A stretch of DNA of 64,000 bases from assembly GCF_029784135.1 (NCBI RefSeq), contig NC_073745.1, positions 283,003,803 to 283,067,802 of the forward strand, in the 5' to 3' direction. A program made the translations under genes and the position numbers. This document shows positions 1 through 10,839 of the stretch, piece after piece. The notes under the pieces are model-generated. The model had not been told where the DNA came from and searched no databases. It worked only from the letters and a program-made list of their open reading frames with translations. The stretch comes from Toxorhynchites rutilus septentrionalis (taxonomy: Eukaryota; Arthropoda; Insecta; Diptera; Culicidae). Numbering within the stretch: the first letter of the stretch is position 1; every line of letters begins with the position of its first letter.

Positions 1-714
1 GATATATAGTTTACGACCTATTCTCATGTCTGCCAAGTTTTTTGTGTATATTTTCATTGAAATCGGTAAAGCTGTTTCGGAGGAGTTCGACCACAAACAT
101 CGTGACACGAGATATGTAACGGGATATAACGATAACGTACAATAATTTGTCATCAAAAGATTTTCTTTCAGCAATGTTTGATATGTCCTCAGAAATCATT
201 GCATTTTTACTAACACATCCTGTACATTATAAAAAAAGAAAACTGTGGACATTTTATAAAATTGAAACGGCATTTAAATTAGATCCAGCATCTCTGCTAC
301 CGAGACTGGTAACAAAATGAATACTAAATTTCAATCTCAATCACTTGTTTAAAAAAAAAAACGGCAGAAAAAGCTACTCTTCTGTCAATGTTTCGTTAAA
401 TGCAAATAACTGCCACAACAAACCAGTTAGATTCTAATTCTGAGAACGAACGTCATCCTATTATGCCACATATTGTTCAAATATACTTTTTATCGTCACT
501 ATCCCCTGTGATAACCAATGAACCGGTGCTGATCATGCTTATGAATATGGGAGCTCTAAGTTCAATTCTTAATAGATCGGTAAATTATTAAATCTCAACT
601 CAAGTACTGTCGAAATCACAATCATCAATATTACTTTGAGGAAGCGCCTCTGCGACACGTAGTGCCCATCTAGAAGAGGAACAAACACAACCGGTTCTCA
701 ACTCGTTCCCATGC
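1..714. other. intergenic, nothing recognised
   Basis: This AT-rich stretch has only short open frames with no recognisable motif. I see no RNA gene and no clear repeat boundary. Confidence 0.4.
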
Positions 715-1214
715 ACACCTGTTGTTTGGGTCGCGGACTAGCAGTAACTCATATGCATAATATCCTCCGCAGCATCAGCCAGCCAGCACACGTGATTTGA
801 TCGCACGCTTGAGTGACATCGCCGCCGCCGCCGCCACACTTGCTTCATTCTTGCGCGGTGTGTAATCGTGTGGGCGGCGTAAACGTGACTCCTCTGTCAA
901 TCGCGGCGGCGGGCGCGGTCTATAACCGTTTTTAATTAAACGTTCGCGCTCGTTCGCTCGCCTATTTCTCACCAGGCTGTCAGCAGCAGCAGCGGAGGCT
1001 GCCGAGGCGGCATCAATCCGAGCGCATACTTAAGAGAATCGAAGAAAATCTCGGATCCGACAGATAGATAGTAATAATATATCTTTCAACGGCTTGTCGA
1101 GGTGTTTTCCAGCGCACCGCCTACGTGGGTTGCCTCAGTCCTTGCCTAGGGGAAGGGTTCTGGTATGTGGGTTTTATGCTTCACACAATCCTGTTGATGC
1201 TGGAATCGACTTTT
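715..1214 (+). promoter_or_regulatory. CpG-rich block, possible promoter/5' UTR
   Basis: Base composition changes sharply here to GC- and CpG-rich sequence, with a (GCC)n run near 821-837 and a (CAG)n-like run near 977-992. The surrounding DNA is AT-rich TE debris, so this looks like conserved single-copy DNA. It lies directly upstream of the possible coding exon at 1215-1282. No TATA box or initiator could be fixed with confidence. Promoter function is inference from composition and position. Confidence 0.3.
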
Positions 1215-1282
1215 ATGGAAATCAACCCGCGGAAGAACAGCAGCTCCAAGGCGTTTGTGCGGTTTCATCCGCTGAAACTGCC
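1215..1282 (+). CDS. possible first coding exon (about 22 codons)
   Basis: An ATG at 1215 opens a frame beginning MEINPRKNSSSKAF and continuing to FHPLKLP. It runs directly into CC|GTAAGG, a good splice-donor match with the GT at 1283. Without splicing the frame soon meets a stop, so the sequence makes sense only as a short 5' exon ending in phase 2. The encoded peptide is basic and serine-rich and I do not recognise it. No downstream acceptor could be paired with it. The first visible supervillin exon needs a phase-0 predecessor, so at least one more exon would have to intervene if the two were joined. It may belong to another gene or be a chance match. Confidence 0.28.
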
Positions 1283-1289
1283 GTAAGGT

Positions 1290-1965
1290 AGCTGCTCCGA
1301 GCTTGCATACACTGAGGCGTTTTACTGAGGCTTATGGAATGAAGAGTTTCAAATCGGAATCGAGTGGTGGTGTTTGAGGCGAAGCCGCGTTTGTTATCAA
1401 ATATTCTGCTCGGGTGGGTGAAAATGAGATTGTTTAACGATGTGAATGAGAGTTTGGATTCTCACTCAACCTGAATGGGCATGTAAACATCACTATCACG
1501 AATGTTTGCTGTTCAAGTCTTGTTGATATTGTCATACGTGACTTCCTGAAATGAGAACGCAAGTTCGTGAAATTTGTGTGTCACAAGATCACATCTGGTG
1601 CATTGATTGTGATCTATGATGATTATCGTACATGTGCATGTACGTGTAACGTTTTTGTGCTCGCTTGCACCTAGATTTATATACGTTTTCAGCGATAACT
1701 CGCACCCATAGAGCACGTTTTTATTTCGTAAGGTATTTTTGTATATCTCTATCTCGGACAACCCTAATTCGTTAACTGTCAGCTTCATAATGTCATTGTA
1801 TTCAAATTAATTGGGAGGGCCGTTTAAGACTATTTATAAAAACGTAAAATACCAACAGATATTTTTACGAATTCGGTTTTCAAACTTTTTTTTCTGGCAA
1901 CTTACACGTGTTTCACATTCACATGTCACATGTGTCAAAGTGAGAAAAAACGGTTTAAATTCTAT
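1290..1965. other. non-coding, nothing recognised
   Basis: This stretch could be the start of an intron after the possible exon at 1215-1282. A 91-codon minus-strand open frame at 1513-1788 shows no family motif and I do not call it a gene. Confidence 0.3.
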
Positions 1966-1969
1966 TACC

Positions 1970-2770
1970 GTTGAGTGAAAAATTTACACCCGAGCAACGT
2001 TTGCAAATCATTGAATTTTATTATCCGAATTTGTGTTCTGCGAAAAATGTGTTTCGCTAACTTGGACCATTTTGTGGCCATCGTAATCGGCCCAAGAAGT
2101 GAACTTTTCAATTCACAGTGCCCGAAATTTGCGCGATTCTTACATTATCAAATATAAAACCACCCATTAGTAACCGTAGAGTATGTACAGAGGAGAATAT
2201 TGCCACAAATACTTGTGGTCGACAGTGAACGGACTGAACGGAGACTGGGATTGTGTTACACAACCGCATGGAAAATTTCACGAAAAAATCTTGTCCTAAA
2301 ACCGTATAAAATACAGCTTGTTCAAGAGCAACTGAATGACCTGTCTCTGCGTCGATGGTTGGTGAATAGGGCTGGGATCAACTTAAATATTTGTTTTAAT
2401 CGAAGAATTGTGTTCAGTTACGGAGTCCATTCCTAGATGAAAAGATAAGCCAAAAACATAGTTGTAGCATTTGATGTGATCTGCAACCACAAGCAACACA
2501 AGAGCTGCCAATGTATCCAGAAAAATGCACTGTTTGGTGCGGTTTAAGAGCCGGTGGCATCATTGGTCCGAATTTATTTAAATATGAAGATTACGGATCT
2601 TCTGCCTCAAATGCAAGCCAGCAAACTACGGCAGGCGCTACTTTGCATACAGTACCAATCGAAAGACAACTATGGTGAGCGATTTTTTATTCTACACCTT
2701 TAGACTATTTCTTATGGTTTTGATTAACGCCTTGAATCACATCTGGCTGTCCTCCAACATATGATGGTAA
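1970..2770 (+). pseudogene. decayed mariner/rosa-type (IS630-Tc1) transposase relic
   Basis: Pieces of a mariner-superfamily transposase can be read in order in shifting frames. Near 1977 there is an N-terminal helix-turn-helix segment resembling FTPEQRLQIIEFYY, followed after a stop by GHRNRP. At 2230-2390 comes a linker segment that includes LVLKPYKIQLVQEQL. Near 2530-2590 is the core strand CTVWCGLRAGGIIGP, and near 2700 LDYFLW, the region of the third catalytic residue. The same order and similar motifs occur in the better-preserved copy at 5768-7032, so the two are related families. Stops and frameshifts throughout exclude activity. No terminal repeats were located. Confidence 0.6.
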
Positions 2771-3136
2771 GAGATTTTCGTACGTGTGAATGTAAGCGAT
2801 TATCAGCAAAAGCCTAACAAAAACGCTTTAAATTCGCTTTGTGAAATTTCGCTTAACAGTAGGTTATAGGGCGTAAAATGATATTCGAAAAACTAAACAT
2901 GCAGCATTGAAGTACAATTCGAATACATCAATACCATTGAGCAATTCCACGCCAAGTCAGCCCAAAAATTCGAGAGATTTTTACATATGGTGGTAGCTAT
3001 CCGAACTCACGGGTTTTTTTATCATATGACCAATTTTTATTACGACTGATAAAAAGCGTATTGGGAATCATTTACTTTTTTTAAAAAAAACCTTAACTCG
3101 AAAACGATGAAAATGAATTATTAAGAAAAGGTAACA
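2771..3136. other. non-coding, nothing recognised
   Basis: AT-rich sequence with no motif I recognise, lying between the decayed transposase and the SINE. Confidence 0.3.
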
Positions 3137-3664
3137 GGAATCTTCGTAGCCTATTTGGTTGCGTGTCCGCTACTAAGCGAACGATCATGAGCTCATAGCT
3201 CAGGCCCCCTTAACTGACCATCTTTGTGTGCTAGTCTAACTACTATGTCCACGCAACAATCATCAAGTGACGGTGATCCCAGCCTCTTATCGCTCACATT
3301 TTCGATCTGCTGCATCGGTAATTGGCACTATTGATAACACAACAATGAAAGCCTCATATCAACAGTCCCTCTGTGAACAGTCCAACTGTGAAGATTCGAA
3401 CAATAGGAATATTCTTACGCCGAAAAAGGCGACATGTGTTGTGTATCGATAGAATAGGAACACTCTTACGCCTGAACGACTACTGTTTAATAGATATAAC
3501 AAATGTTTATCGGTGAACAGGAATACTCTTACGCCTGAAAATGGTAACAGTGTAATATACAACAAAAGTTATCTCAAGATAAAAAATGTACACGAATGAA
3601 TTCGGCTCTGTTTACAGCTGCATTGCTAAATGAGCCTAATAAAATAAACTGATGGGATAAAAAA
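3137..3664 (+). repeat. tRNA-derived SINE (Feilai-like), plus orientation
   Basis: The 5' end is tRNA-like. The A-box analogue is GTAGCCTATTTGGTTGCG near 3146, followed by an anticodon-arm-like GCTACTAAGCGAACGATC and a B-box-like GAGCTCATAGCTC near 3190. The body carries several copies of an ACTCTTACGCC motif. The tail contains GGCTCTGTTTACAGCTG, AATGAGCC and finally GGGATAAAAAA. A GTAACA hexamer flanks both ends (3131-3136 and 3665-3670) as a possible short target duplication. The copies at 8292, 12407 and 16636 share body and tail in opposite orientation. The family name is by resemblance only. Confidence 0.65.
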
Positions 3665-4605
3665 GTAACATAAAAAAAATCAAAATATCTCACACAAAAA
3701 TTGAAATTAAAATTAAAAAAACTTTTTATTGTTAAAACACACTCTCTTTGATATTGTTTTATGTTTTCATTAGAAAACTCTTTATATTTATCGAAGTTTT
3801 TATTTGTCAAAGTTTGACGTACAGTGGTGCTGTGTTAGACTAGTCATATTGTTGGAGACATGCAATTTTAAAAATTTATGAAATTTTGATACTTTCCAAA
3901 GTCGTAATCATTTAATTTAAAGTAAAGTAAAAAATGAAAATGTGATATATCGAGATATAACGAATTCTAACAGAGATTTCGCCCGACGCGATGTCTCCGG
4001 GGAATACGCTTCGAAGGGTCGATAATGTGTTGTGAATGAAAGATCTCACTCTTCGAATTCGATTGAATTTAATGCCTTCAATTTATATAGTAAGTGAAGC
4101 GAATCACATATTTGGTTTATGCAATGCTTTGTGGTTGATAAAGTTCTTCTCACAAATTTCATTGAAAAGTTCATCCATATATCTTGGACTTCTGACCTTT
4201 GTGTACGGAAGAACTGTCGTGTTTTTTTTTACATTTCCCTCCAAACTTCTTGCATCTCTCAAATGTACGTTGTCCTCGGACCGCCAACTGAGTAACAATT
4301 TGAACAAAGATGTTGATTGAGTACTAATGGGACAATCATCGATATCGCAGAAAATGATTATAAACATTCTGCCTAATCGTCAAACACCATGTATAGAAAT
4401 TTCTTGTTTGTTTAGAAGAAATTTGTGTTCTTTATTTGCTAGCGATAATAACGATTCTCCAATAAAAATTCGTATCGAATGACGTCATTACGATGTAACC
4501 GTTAATTTGACTTTGCCACCTGCACAACACAACCCTGTTGTTTCAGAATAAAACATCGAAACAATATAGAAACAGTTCGGTGCAGTCAATAATGTAGTCA
4601 TCATA
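3665..4605. other. non-coding; unassigned repeat-like sequence
   Basis: Overlapping open frames on both strands near 4036-4367 contain no motif I can assign. The minus-strand frame has a somewhat protein-like stretch (TKVRSPRYMDELF), possibly a TE remnant. I cannot support a gene. Confidence 0.25.
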
Positions 4606-5453
4606 GTGCCAATGGATGTATGGGAAAAAACTGACCCTCGAATTTTCAAAGCGAACTTGATTAAAAATATGTATTCCTACGAATAACTACCCTATGCAAA
4701 ATATCAGCTCAATCGGACTTTATTTACTAATGTCGCACAGCAGTCAAAGTTTTAGTTTTTTGAAAAACGAAAAATCACCCAAGGGGAGAGTAAAGGAAAT
4801 CGGGGGTTTCAAAAAAAATTTTTTGATGCCAAATGTCTTAGAATTGCATGAAACTAGAAAAAAATTTTTGTCAGAAATTGACTTTTCGGCACTTGGTCGT
4901 TTTTGTCTGAAAAGTCAATTTTTGACGAATTTTTTTTTTCGTGATAGCAGTAAATCTCGACGAAACGTCTCTTTTGAAAACTCCGATTTCCTTTACTCCC
5001 CCCTTGGGTGATTTTTCGAATTCAGAAAACTAAAATTTTGAGATCTGCGACAATAGTAAATGAAGTCCGTATGAGCCAATATTTTGCAGAGGGTATTATT
5101 TTTATTGGCACTCAAAACCATACGTTTTGTCCCGTATTCCGAAAAAAACTAAGTCCCAGGGTGTCGATTTTTGACAAAAAAAATTTTTTCGAGAAGACAC
5201 TAGATCTCGTTGTTTTATGTAATTTGAAGACATTTGACATCAAAATTTTTTTTTTCGAAAACCCCGATTTCCTTTACTCCCGCCTTGGGTGATTTTTCGG
5301 TTTTCAGAAAAACTCAAACTTTGACCGCTGTGCGACACTAGTAACTGAAGTCCGATTGAGCTGATATTTTGCATAGGGTAGTTTTTCGTAGGAATCAACA
5401 TTTTTAATTAAGTTCGCTTTGAAAATTCGAGATGGCCATTTTCATTGGCACTC
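4606..5453. repeat. long inverted-repeat element (arms about 140-150 bp)
   Basis: The arm at 4606-4760 reads GTGCCAATGG..., then CGAATTTTCAAAGCGAACTT..., CCTATGCAAAATATCAGCTC and GTCGCACAGC. It returns in reverse complement at 5315-5453. Further inside, TTTCCTTTACTCCC-CCTTGGGTGATTTTTCG occurs in both orientations, and the middle holds two diverged direct copies. Partial relatives occur at 16216-16635. There is no coding capacity. This looks like a non-autonomous fold-back or long-TIR DNA element. Identity between the arms is imperfect, so it is not recent. Confidence 0.6.
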
Positions 5454-5767
5454 TACTGCCCATGATTGCATAGGAGACGTAATCGACAACACCATTAGTG
5501 TTGGGAAAACGCATTTTTGTTGTTTTTTGGCCTACAAACATAACCATGCAAATTTTGGATGAAATGATCTGTCCAGTTGAAGGATACGTCCGGCAAAAAG
5601 AAAGCGTAGGAGATTTTCCGGATTAAAACATATTTTTTTCTATTTGGAAAACGCTTGCCTCTATTTATGCGGACAATCAATAGTTTCAATGAACATTTGT
5701 CCGCATAGCTAGACGTAATCACCAGGTTGCTCTGTTTGTAACGTTAGTATTTACAATTCCGATAATA

Positions 5768-7032
5768 CAGGGTGGGCCATTTAAAGTGGAAGCATCTGGC
5801 AACCCCATAACTTTTGACAGAGATGTCAGATTAACAAATGTCATACCGCGTTGGAAGCGTCATTTCAGTACAATTTCAACCATGGAACAATACACACCTA
5901 AACAACGCGCTGAAATTGTTCAGCTGTACATTCAAAATAACTTCTCAATTGTGTTAACTAAACGTGCGTGGAAAAATAAAAATAAAGTTAAAACATCGCC
6001 TGGGGACAACACTATACGTCGATTATATGCCAAATTTATATCGTCTGGTAGTGTTGGTAATGCCAGTCATCTGTCCAGACAACGACCAAGACGTTTCGAC
6101 GAGAATATTGATGCCGTTCGAGCCAGTGTTGCAGAGACTCCATCGACATCAGGTCGCCATCGTTCGCAAGAGTTAGGCATCGCTCGAACCACTCTCCGAC
6201 GCATAATTCGTGTTGATTTGAAAATGTTTCCGTATAAAATTCAAATGGCTCAACAACTTAACCCATCTGACTTACCACGTCGACTTGATTTTGCGAAATG
6301 GACCATCGAAATGGCCAAAAATGAACGTGGCTTTTGGCAAAAAATCATAATGTCTGATGAGGCGCATTTCAACTTGAATGGAGAAATGAATAAACAAAAT
6401 TGTCGGTTTTATACTACTGAAAACCCTCAATTCATCGAAACGCAACCTCTTTACGACCAAAAAGTTACTGTGTGGTGTGGCATTTATGCCGATAAAGTCA
6501 TCGGCCCGTACTTCTTCGAAAACGAAAATGGAGCAACGGTAACCGTGAATGGGGAGCGTTATCGGACAATGATAACAGATTTTTTATTGCCATTTGTTTG
6601 TGAAAATGAATTGGACAATTACTGGTTCCAACAGGACGGCGCTACATGCCATTCAGCGGCTGCCACGACCAAATTATTGCGCGAAATGTTCCCCGGAAGA
6701 TTAATATCGAAAAACGGCGATTATGACTGGCCACCGAGATCACCTGATTTGACGCCTCCTGACTTTTTTTATGGGGATATTTAAAATCCAAGGTATACAC
6801 TGGTAAACCAAGGACCCTGGAACATTGGGCAAAGTGATGGAAAATGCCGAAAAAAGGGCACATTTTGCGGTCAAGGCCAGAGGCGGTCATTTACGAGATA
6901 TCATAATCAAAAAGTAGTTAGAACAAATCTCCTTGGACCAAAATAAATGAATTTCAAAAAAAAAATTAAAATTCCACTTCTTTACTTTGCTATTGCAAAA
7001 ACAAATCCTTCCACTTTAAATGGCCCACCCTG
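5768..7032 (+). mobile_element. mariner-like (DD41D/rosa-type) transposon with perfect TIRs
   Basis: The element is 1265 bp, bounded by TA at 5766-5767 and 7033-7034, the standard IS630-Tc1-mariner target duplication. The two ends are perfect inverted repeats of about 25 bp beginning CAGGGTGGGCCATTTAAAGT. It encodes the transposase described at 5882-6784 and sits inside a larger long-TIR element, so it is younger than that host. The perfect TIRs suggest a fairly recent insertion, although the reading frame is broken near its 3' end. Confidence 0.88.
5882..6784 (+). pseudogene. mariner-like transposase, 3' end frameshifted
   Basis: The most natural start is the ATG at 5882 (MEQYTPKQRAEIV); the open frame extends 32 codons upstream only by reading through the TIR. 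In order come a helix-turn-helix DNA-binding region (about residues 1-110), a linker, and the DDE/D catalytic core. The first Asp is in IIMSDEAHFNLNG and the second in YWFQQDGATCHS. The third lies in WPPRSPDLTPPDFF, where a hand count gives 36 residues to the Asp of SPD and 41 to that of PPD. The latter spacing matches the DD41D (rosa/VISITOR) group. Just after this motif the frame is lost: the expected continuation can be followed in other frames to about 6917 (GHLRDIIIKK). The product lacks its C-terminal tail and is probably inactive. Confidence 0.82.
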
Positions 7033-7889
7033 TAGTCAAAACGTCTCCGTCGGTAGTTTCAGTTGTTATCGGGTAAAATCAAAAATGTTTGAAAGAAATT
7101 TAGTGAAATGTCTGGAAAAGGTGCTCTTCATTTGTTGCGAGTCTATGATAGTACTTTATTCCTGAAGAATACTCTGGGATATGATAAGAAATGCAGGTTC
7201 GTGTTTTTTCAATTAATTAAATTTGTAAAGGTAATCTGCAATGTTGGTAATTTTAGCAACATGATTTACCGATCTCACGATCGATCGTATAAAGATGGTG
7301 GAGTGACTTACTCCAACGGTGTGAGTAAATGCTGAGTATGTGGAATAATTCAGAGTTGAATCTTAGGAGTTATAATGCTAAGAACCAATATTACTTTAAT
7401 TTTACTACTGACCTATCTCATTATTTTATTGATGATTCAAATACAAAAAATTAAGTAATTATAACATTAAAAAACACAATTGCTTCTCTTTGTTCATCGC
7501 AGTGTACAGAAAATAGTAATTATATGAGCAGTATTTCAATGGTTTCTTATATTCATCCATTAGAAAACACTAAGTAAAAAGACACTATCGTGACACACAT
7601 GTTTGGATTCTACTAAGAATGTGATTCAAATGTAGATTTAGCTTATAGCACATATACTGACAATTGTTGATTTTCGAACGATGTATGAAAGCTGTATGAA
7701 ACTACGTCTGTTATGCGGACAAACAGCAATTTTTCGGAAACGTTTTTTCAAAATTGCTCAAATGTTTTCGAACAAAAAATTTTTGTTTGCATGTTGAGCA
7801 AACGTATTACGTTGTGTAGGATGCGAAACAGCGAAAAAGTCGATTCTGTTCATTTTGTCGTTTACGTCTCCTATACAAACATGGGCAGT

Positions 7890-8281
7890 CTAGTGGTCAT
7901 ATTGGAGAAGGGCTCACCGGAATCACGGAAAGTTTCACTGCAATTTTTGAAATTTAAATGAAATTGAATGATGACGTTATTTAAATATTAAAAGCCATTA
8001 CAACTTTCGCGAGAAAATCCATTATTATTTTCGCCTCACACCTTCAACCTTCAACAATTGGATCACGATCACGTCTTTCAGTAAGGGTGCCAAATCAGAA
8101 AACAGGTCAGGTTTTCATGAAATATTTTCACGATGATTATTTTGTAATTAATAATTCAAAATATAAATAAATAGAATTTTTAATTAATAATTCAAATTAT
8201 TTTTGCTGCGAACGGATTTTGACCTTCAATATCAGAGTAATCTCATATATAAAATAAAGATGCGTACGTATGATCGCACTT
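7890..8281. other. non-coding, nothing recognised
   Basis: The only recognisable part is near 8066-8110 (CGTCTTTCAGTAAGGGTGCC...), which recurs near 16999-17030 and belongs to a dispersed repeat next to a GACGTAG palindrome. Confidence 0.3.
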
Positions 8282-8291
8282 AACTCGAGAT

Positions 8292-8772
8292 TTTTTTTTA
8301 TCCCATTTATTTATTTTAGGCTCATTAGCATTTTAGCTGTAACAGAGCCGAATTTTAATCGTATACATGTCACATGGTTATCATATCAATAATTATAGCA
8401 CATTACATTACACAGTTGCCATTCGCCAGTATTCCTTCTATACCATTGCATATGGTACATTTACACAGTAGCCATTTAGGCGTAAGAGTATTCTTTCTGT
8501 TCTTCCATTATCCAGTTAGACCACCGGACAGCGGAGACAATTGATTGATCATTGTTGAGTTATTTATAGAACAGCAGCCCGATGTGTCTTGCAGAGCAGA
8601 GCAGTTGTATGGATGAATTCGACCGTGGATCGATCTCCATCGCTGTTGATTGTTGCGTGGACGTAGCTATTCTGTAACAACACAAAGATGGTCAATGAGG
8701 GCCCTGAGTTTTGAACTCACGATCGATCGCTTACTAAGCGAACGCGCAACCAATGTGGCTACGGAGACCCCC
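8292..8772 (-). repeat. tRNA-derived SINE (Feilai-like), full length with TSD
   Basis: Read on the minus strand from 8772: GGGGGTCTCCGTAGCCACATTGG contains an A-box (TAGCCACATTGG). It is followed by TTAGTAAGCGATCGATCGTGA and a B-box-like GAGTTCAAAACTC, the organisation of a tRNA-derived RNA polymerase III SINE. The body carries ACTCTTACGCC and the tail ends in an A-run (T-run at 8291-8299 on the plus strand). A 10-bp direct repeat AACTCGAGAT flanks it (8282-8291 and 8773-8782), a convincing LINE-type target duplication. This is the best-preserved of the four copies in the window. Confidence 0.8.
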
Positions 8773-9500
8773 AACTCGAGATGCAGTCATCAAATTTGAG
8801 CTGTCTTCATTTGGCTGTGTTCGTTTCCTTTCGAGAACAATTTTCCAATCAAACTGAAAATTCCCTAAGAATAGTTTGATATGTTTTACATTAAAATTTC
8901 TTGGTCTGTAAATGGTTCAAATTGATGAAAATTTATTAAAAATTTATTGAAAAATATTGAACCAGCAAAAAGGGATTTTTTTTTTTTTTTTATCCAAAAT
9001 ATATATTTTTATTAAGGCTCATATGGCGTCAACCTGACGGGGCCGGGAGTTCAATATTTCGACAATGTTTGCCTTATAACTATGTTAGTAATATATAACC
9101 GATTACTCGCGGTTGGCTCGAGGTTAGTATTACAAGTGTTTTCGTAATTGTGATGTTGCTGTCTTCAATGATCTGTACCTGTGCCCGACACGGGATACTT
9201 TCTATTGGAATGCAGCTGACCATTAATCAGCAACGCCCCCCTAGTCTGTACCCCATATCTAGCGTGGTGCGTCTTCTCGAGGAATCCAGGATAGAATGGT
9301 CACTAGCCGGCGCAATCATCAGCTCGTGTAGAGTTGTCATGAGCGGTACAACCTTTGGCTTTTGTTGAATCATCAGTGGACTGTACAACCTTTGGCCCGT
9401 GTATCTGAAAAGAGTGTGTGTATGTATTGCCGCGACTAAGTAAAAGTTTATAGATCGGATAGGAGGGATACGAAACAGGGACACAACGAAGGAAACATCA

Positions 9501-9812
9501 TTAAACGTTGACATCGGCGTTTCTGAGGAACAGGTATAGATGAAGCAGAAGATCAGGATCACGGCTACCTAAGATATCCCGGACGGGGATATCCGATTGT
9601 CTGCCTTGTGCTCTCAGTGCTCTAGAGAGCTGAGAGCGAGCAGCATGGAACCGGATACACGACCAGACAACATGCTCGATGTCGTGGTAGCCATCGCCAC
9701 AATCACAAAGATTGTTTGCTGCGAGCCCAATGCGATAGAGATGCGCGTTTAGGTTGTAGTGATTGGACATAAGCCGAGATATCACGCGAATGAAATCACG
9801 ACCGACATTCAA
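9501..9812 (-). pseudogene. C-terminal zinc-knuckle tail of I-clade ORF2
   Basis: This frame contains the motif CDCGDGYHDIEHVVWSC, a Cys-Cys-His-Cys arrangement typical of the C-terminus of I-clade ORF2 proteins. The preceding DFIRVISRLMSNHYNLNAHLYRIGL is the usual lead-in. It ends with a stop near 9501. The second copy at 18731-19090 encodes nearly the same motif (CQRYHDIEHVVWSC), so the two belong to one subfamily. Confidence 0.8.
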
Positions 9813-10552
9813 TCCCTTAAACCAAGCGGAACCTTAGGGATAATCGTGTGTAACCAACGACCGAACTCATCTTCACTCCACATGCGCTGCCAACTAACGA
9901 GTGTGTCCTGACGAGGAATGTGAAAAAATTCGTTATAAGCAATTTGCCTTTCAAAAAGTGTGCCTTCTGAAGCGCCCACCTTAGCTAGCGAGTCCGCTTT
10001 CTCATTCCCCGGAATCGAGCAATGAGAGGGAACCCATGCTAAGGTAATCTTGAATAATTTTTCGACCAAAACACTCAATAGATGTCTTATTCTTGTTAGG
10101 AAATAAGATGAGCGTTTATCAACTTTCATTGAGCGGATTGCCTCTATTGAGCTGAGACTGTCTGAAAAAATAAAATAATGGTCGATGGGCAATGTTTCAA
10201 TGATCCCTAAAGCGTAGTATATCGCACCCAGTTCAGCGACATACACGGAACAAGGATCTTTAAGTTTGAAAGAGGCACTGGAATTTTCATTGAAGATGCC
10301 GAAGCCAGTGGACCCGTTTATGCATGAACCGTCAGTAAAGAACATTTTATCAGATCTAACTTTCCCATATTCTGCCGAAAATATCTCCGGAATATAATCG
10401 GAGCGTAGATGATCTGGGATTCCATGGATCTTTTGTCGCATGGACAGATCAAAATTGACAGAGGAATTGTAAAAGTATGGGAAGCAAACTTGGTTGGAGA
10501 TGCCCGGTGAAGGGTACACTTCATGGGTAAGGTACTCATGGTATAAAGACAT
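9809..10552 (-). pseudogene. RNase H domain of I-clade retrotransposon
   Basis: This 247-codon frame contains a ribonuclease H fold with all four acidic catalytic residues visible: Asp in FFTDGSCING, Glu in VYVAELGAIYYAL, Asp in FIFSDSLSSIEAI and Asp in PGNEKADSLAKVGA, with the usual WVPSHCSIPGN before the last. An RNase H domain downstream of reverse transcriptase is characteristic of the I clade. The upstream RT part is in another frame and the zinc-knuckle tail follows in a third, so the ORF2 polyprotein is broken on both sides. It degrades the RNA strand during element copying (family knowledge). Confidence 0.82.
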
Positions 10553-10839
10553 AAAACTTGACTGAGGAGTTGGAGTAGATTTTCGAAGTTATCAATCACC
10601 AATGGATTCATGATCTTGCAACGGATGAGAAATCTGTAGGATAATTCTGTGAACCGAAGAGTAAGCGGGGGTACTCCTGCCAAAACTTCGAGACTCATCG
10701 TATGTGTCGAATGCAAACACCCCATTGCTATACGCAAAAGGGATTTTGTTTTCGTTATTATTGAATGTAATCGTTTTTTGTTGTTCTCATGGCAGTGGAC
10801 AAAATAAGCGCTATATATTTTAATATTTTTTCTTGAAAC

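Larger units (their letters stand above)
5455..7889. mobile_element. long-TIR DNA element, interrupted by a mariner-like insertion
   Basis: Starting at 5455, ACTGCCCATG is followed by ATAGGAGACGTAA and, about 240 bp in, TTTGTCCGCATAG-AGACGTA. The reverse complement of the region ending at 7889 reads the same motifs in the same order, giving arms of roughly 266 bp (5455-5720) and 188 bp (7702-7889). The interior holds the 1265-bp mariner-like element at 5768-7032. No target duplication is obvious. It could instead be two separate copies in opposite orientation. Confidence 0.45.
8976..10790 (-). mobile_element. 5'-truncated I-clade non-LTR retrotransposon
   Basis: On the minus strand the element begins within the reverse-transcriptase C-terminal region (about 10790-10560, containing HSTHTMSLEVLAGVPPL and FLIRCKIMNPLVIDNFE). 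It continues through RNase H (10552-9809) and a C-terminal zinc-knuckle domain (9812-9501), then a 3' UTR ending in a poly(A) tail seen as a 16-T run at 8976-8991. Truncation at the 5' end with an A-tail is the signature of target-primed reverse transcription. Frameshifts separate the three coding segments, so the copy is dead. Confidence 0.82.

Noticed and set aside
4036..4367. Overlapping 94- and 87-codon frames on opposite strands
   Set aside because: Neither has a recognisable family motif; the minus-strand peptide may be TE-derived but cannot be placed.
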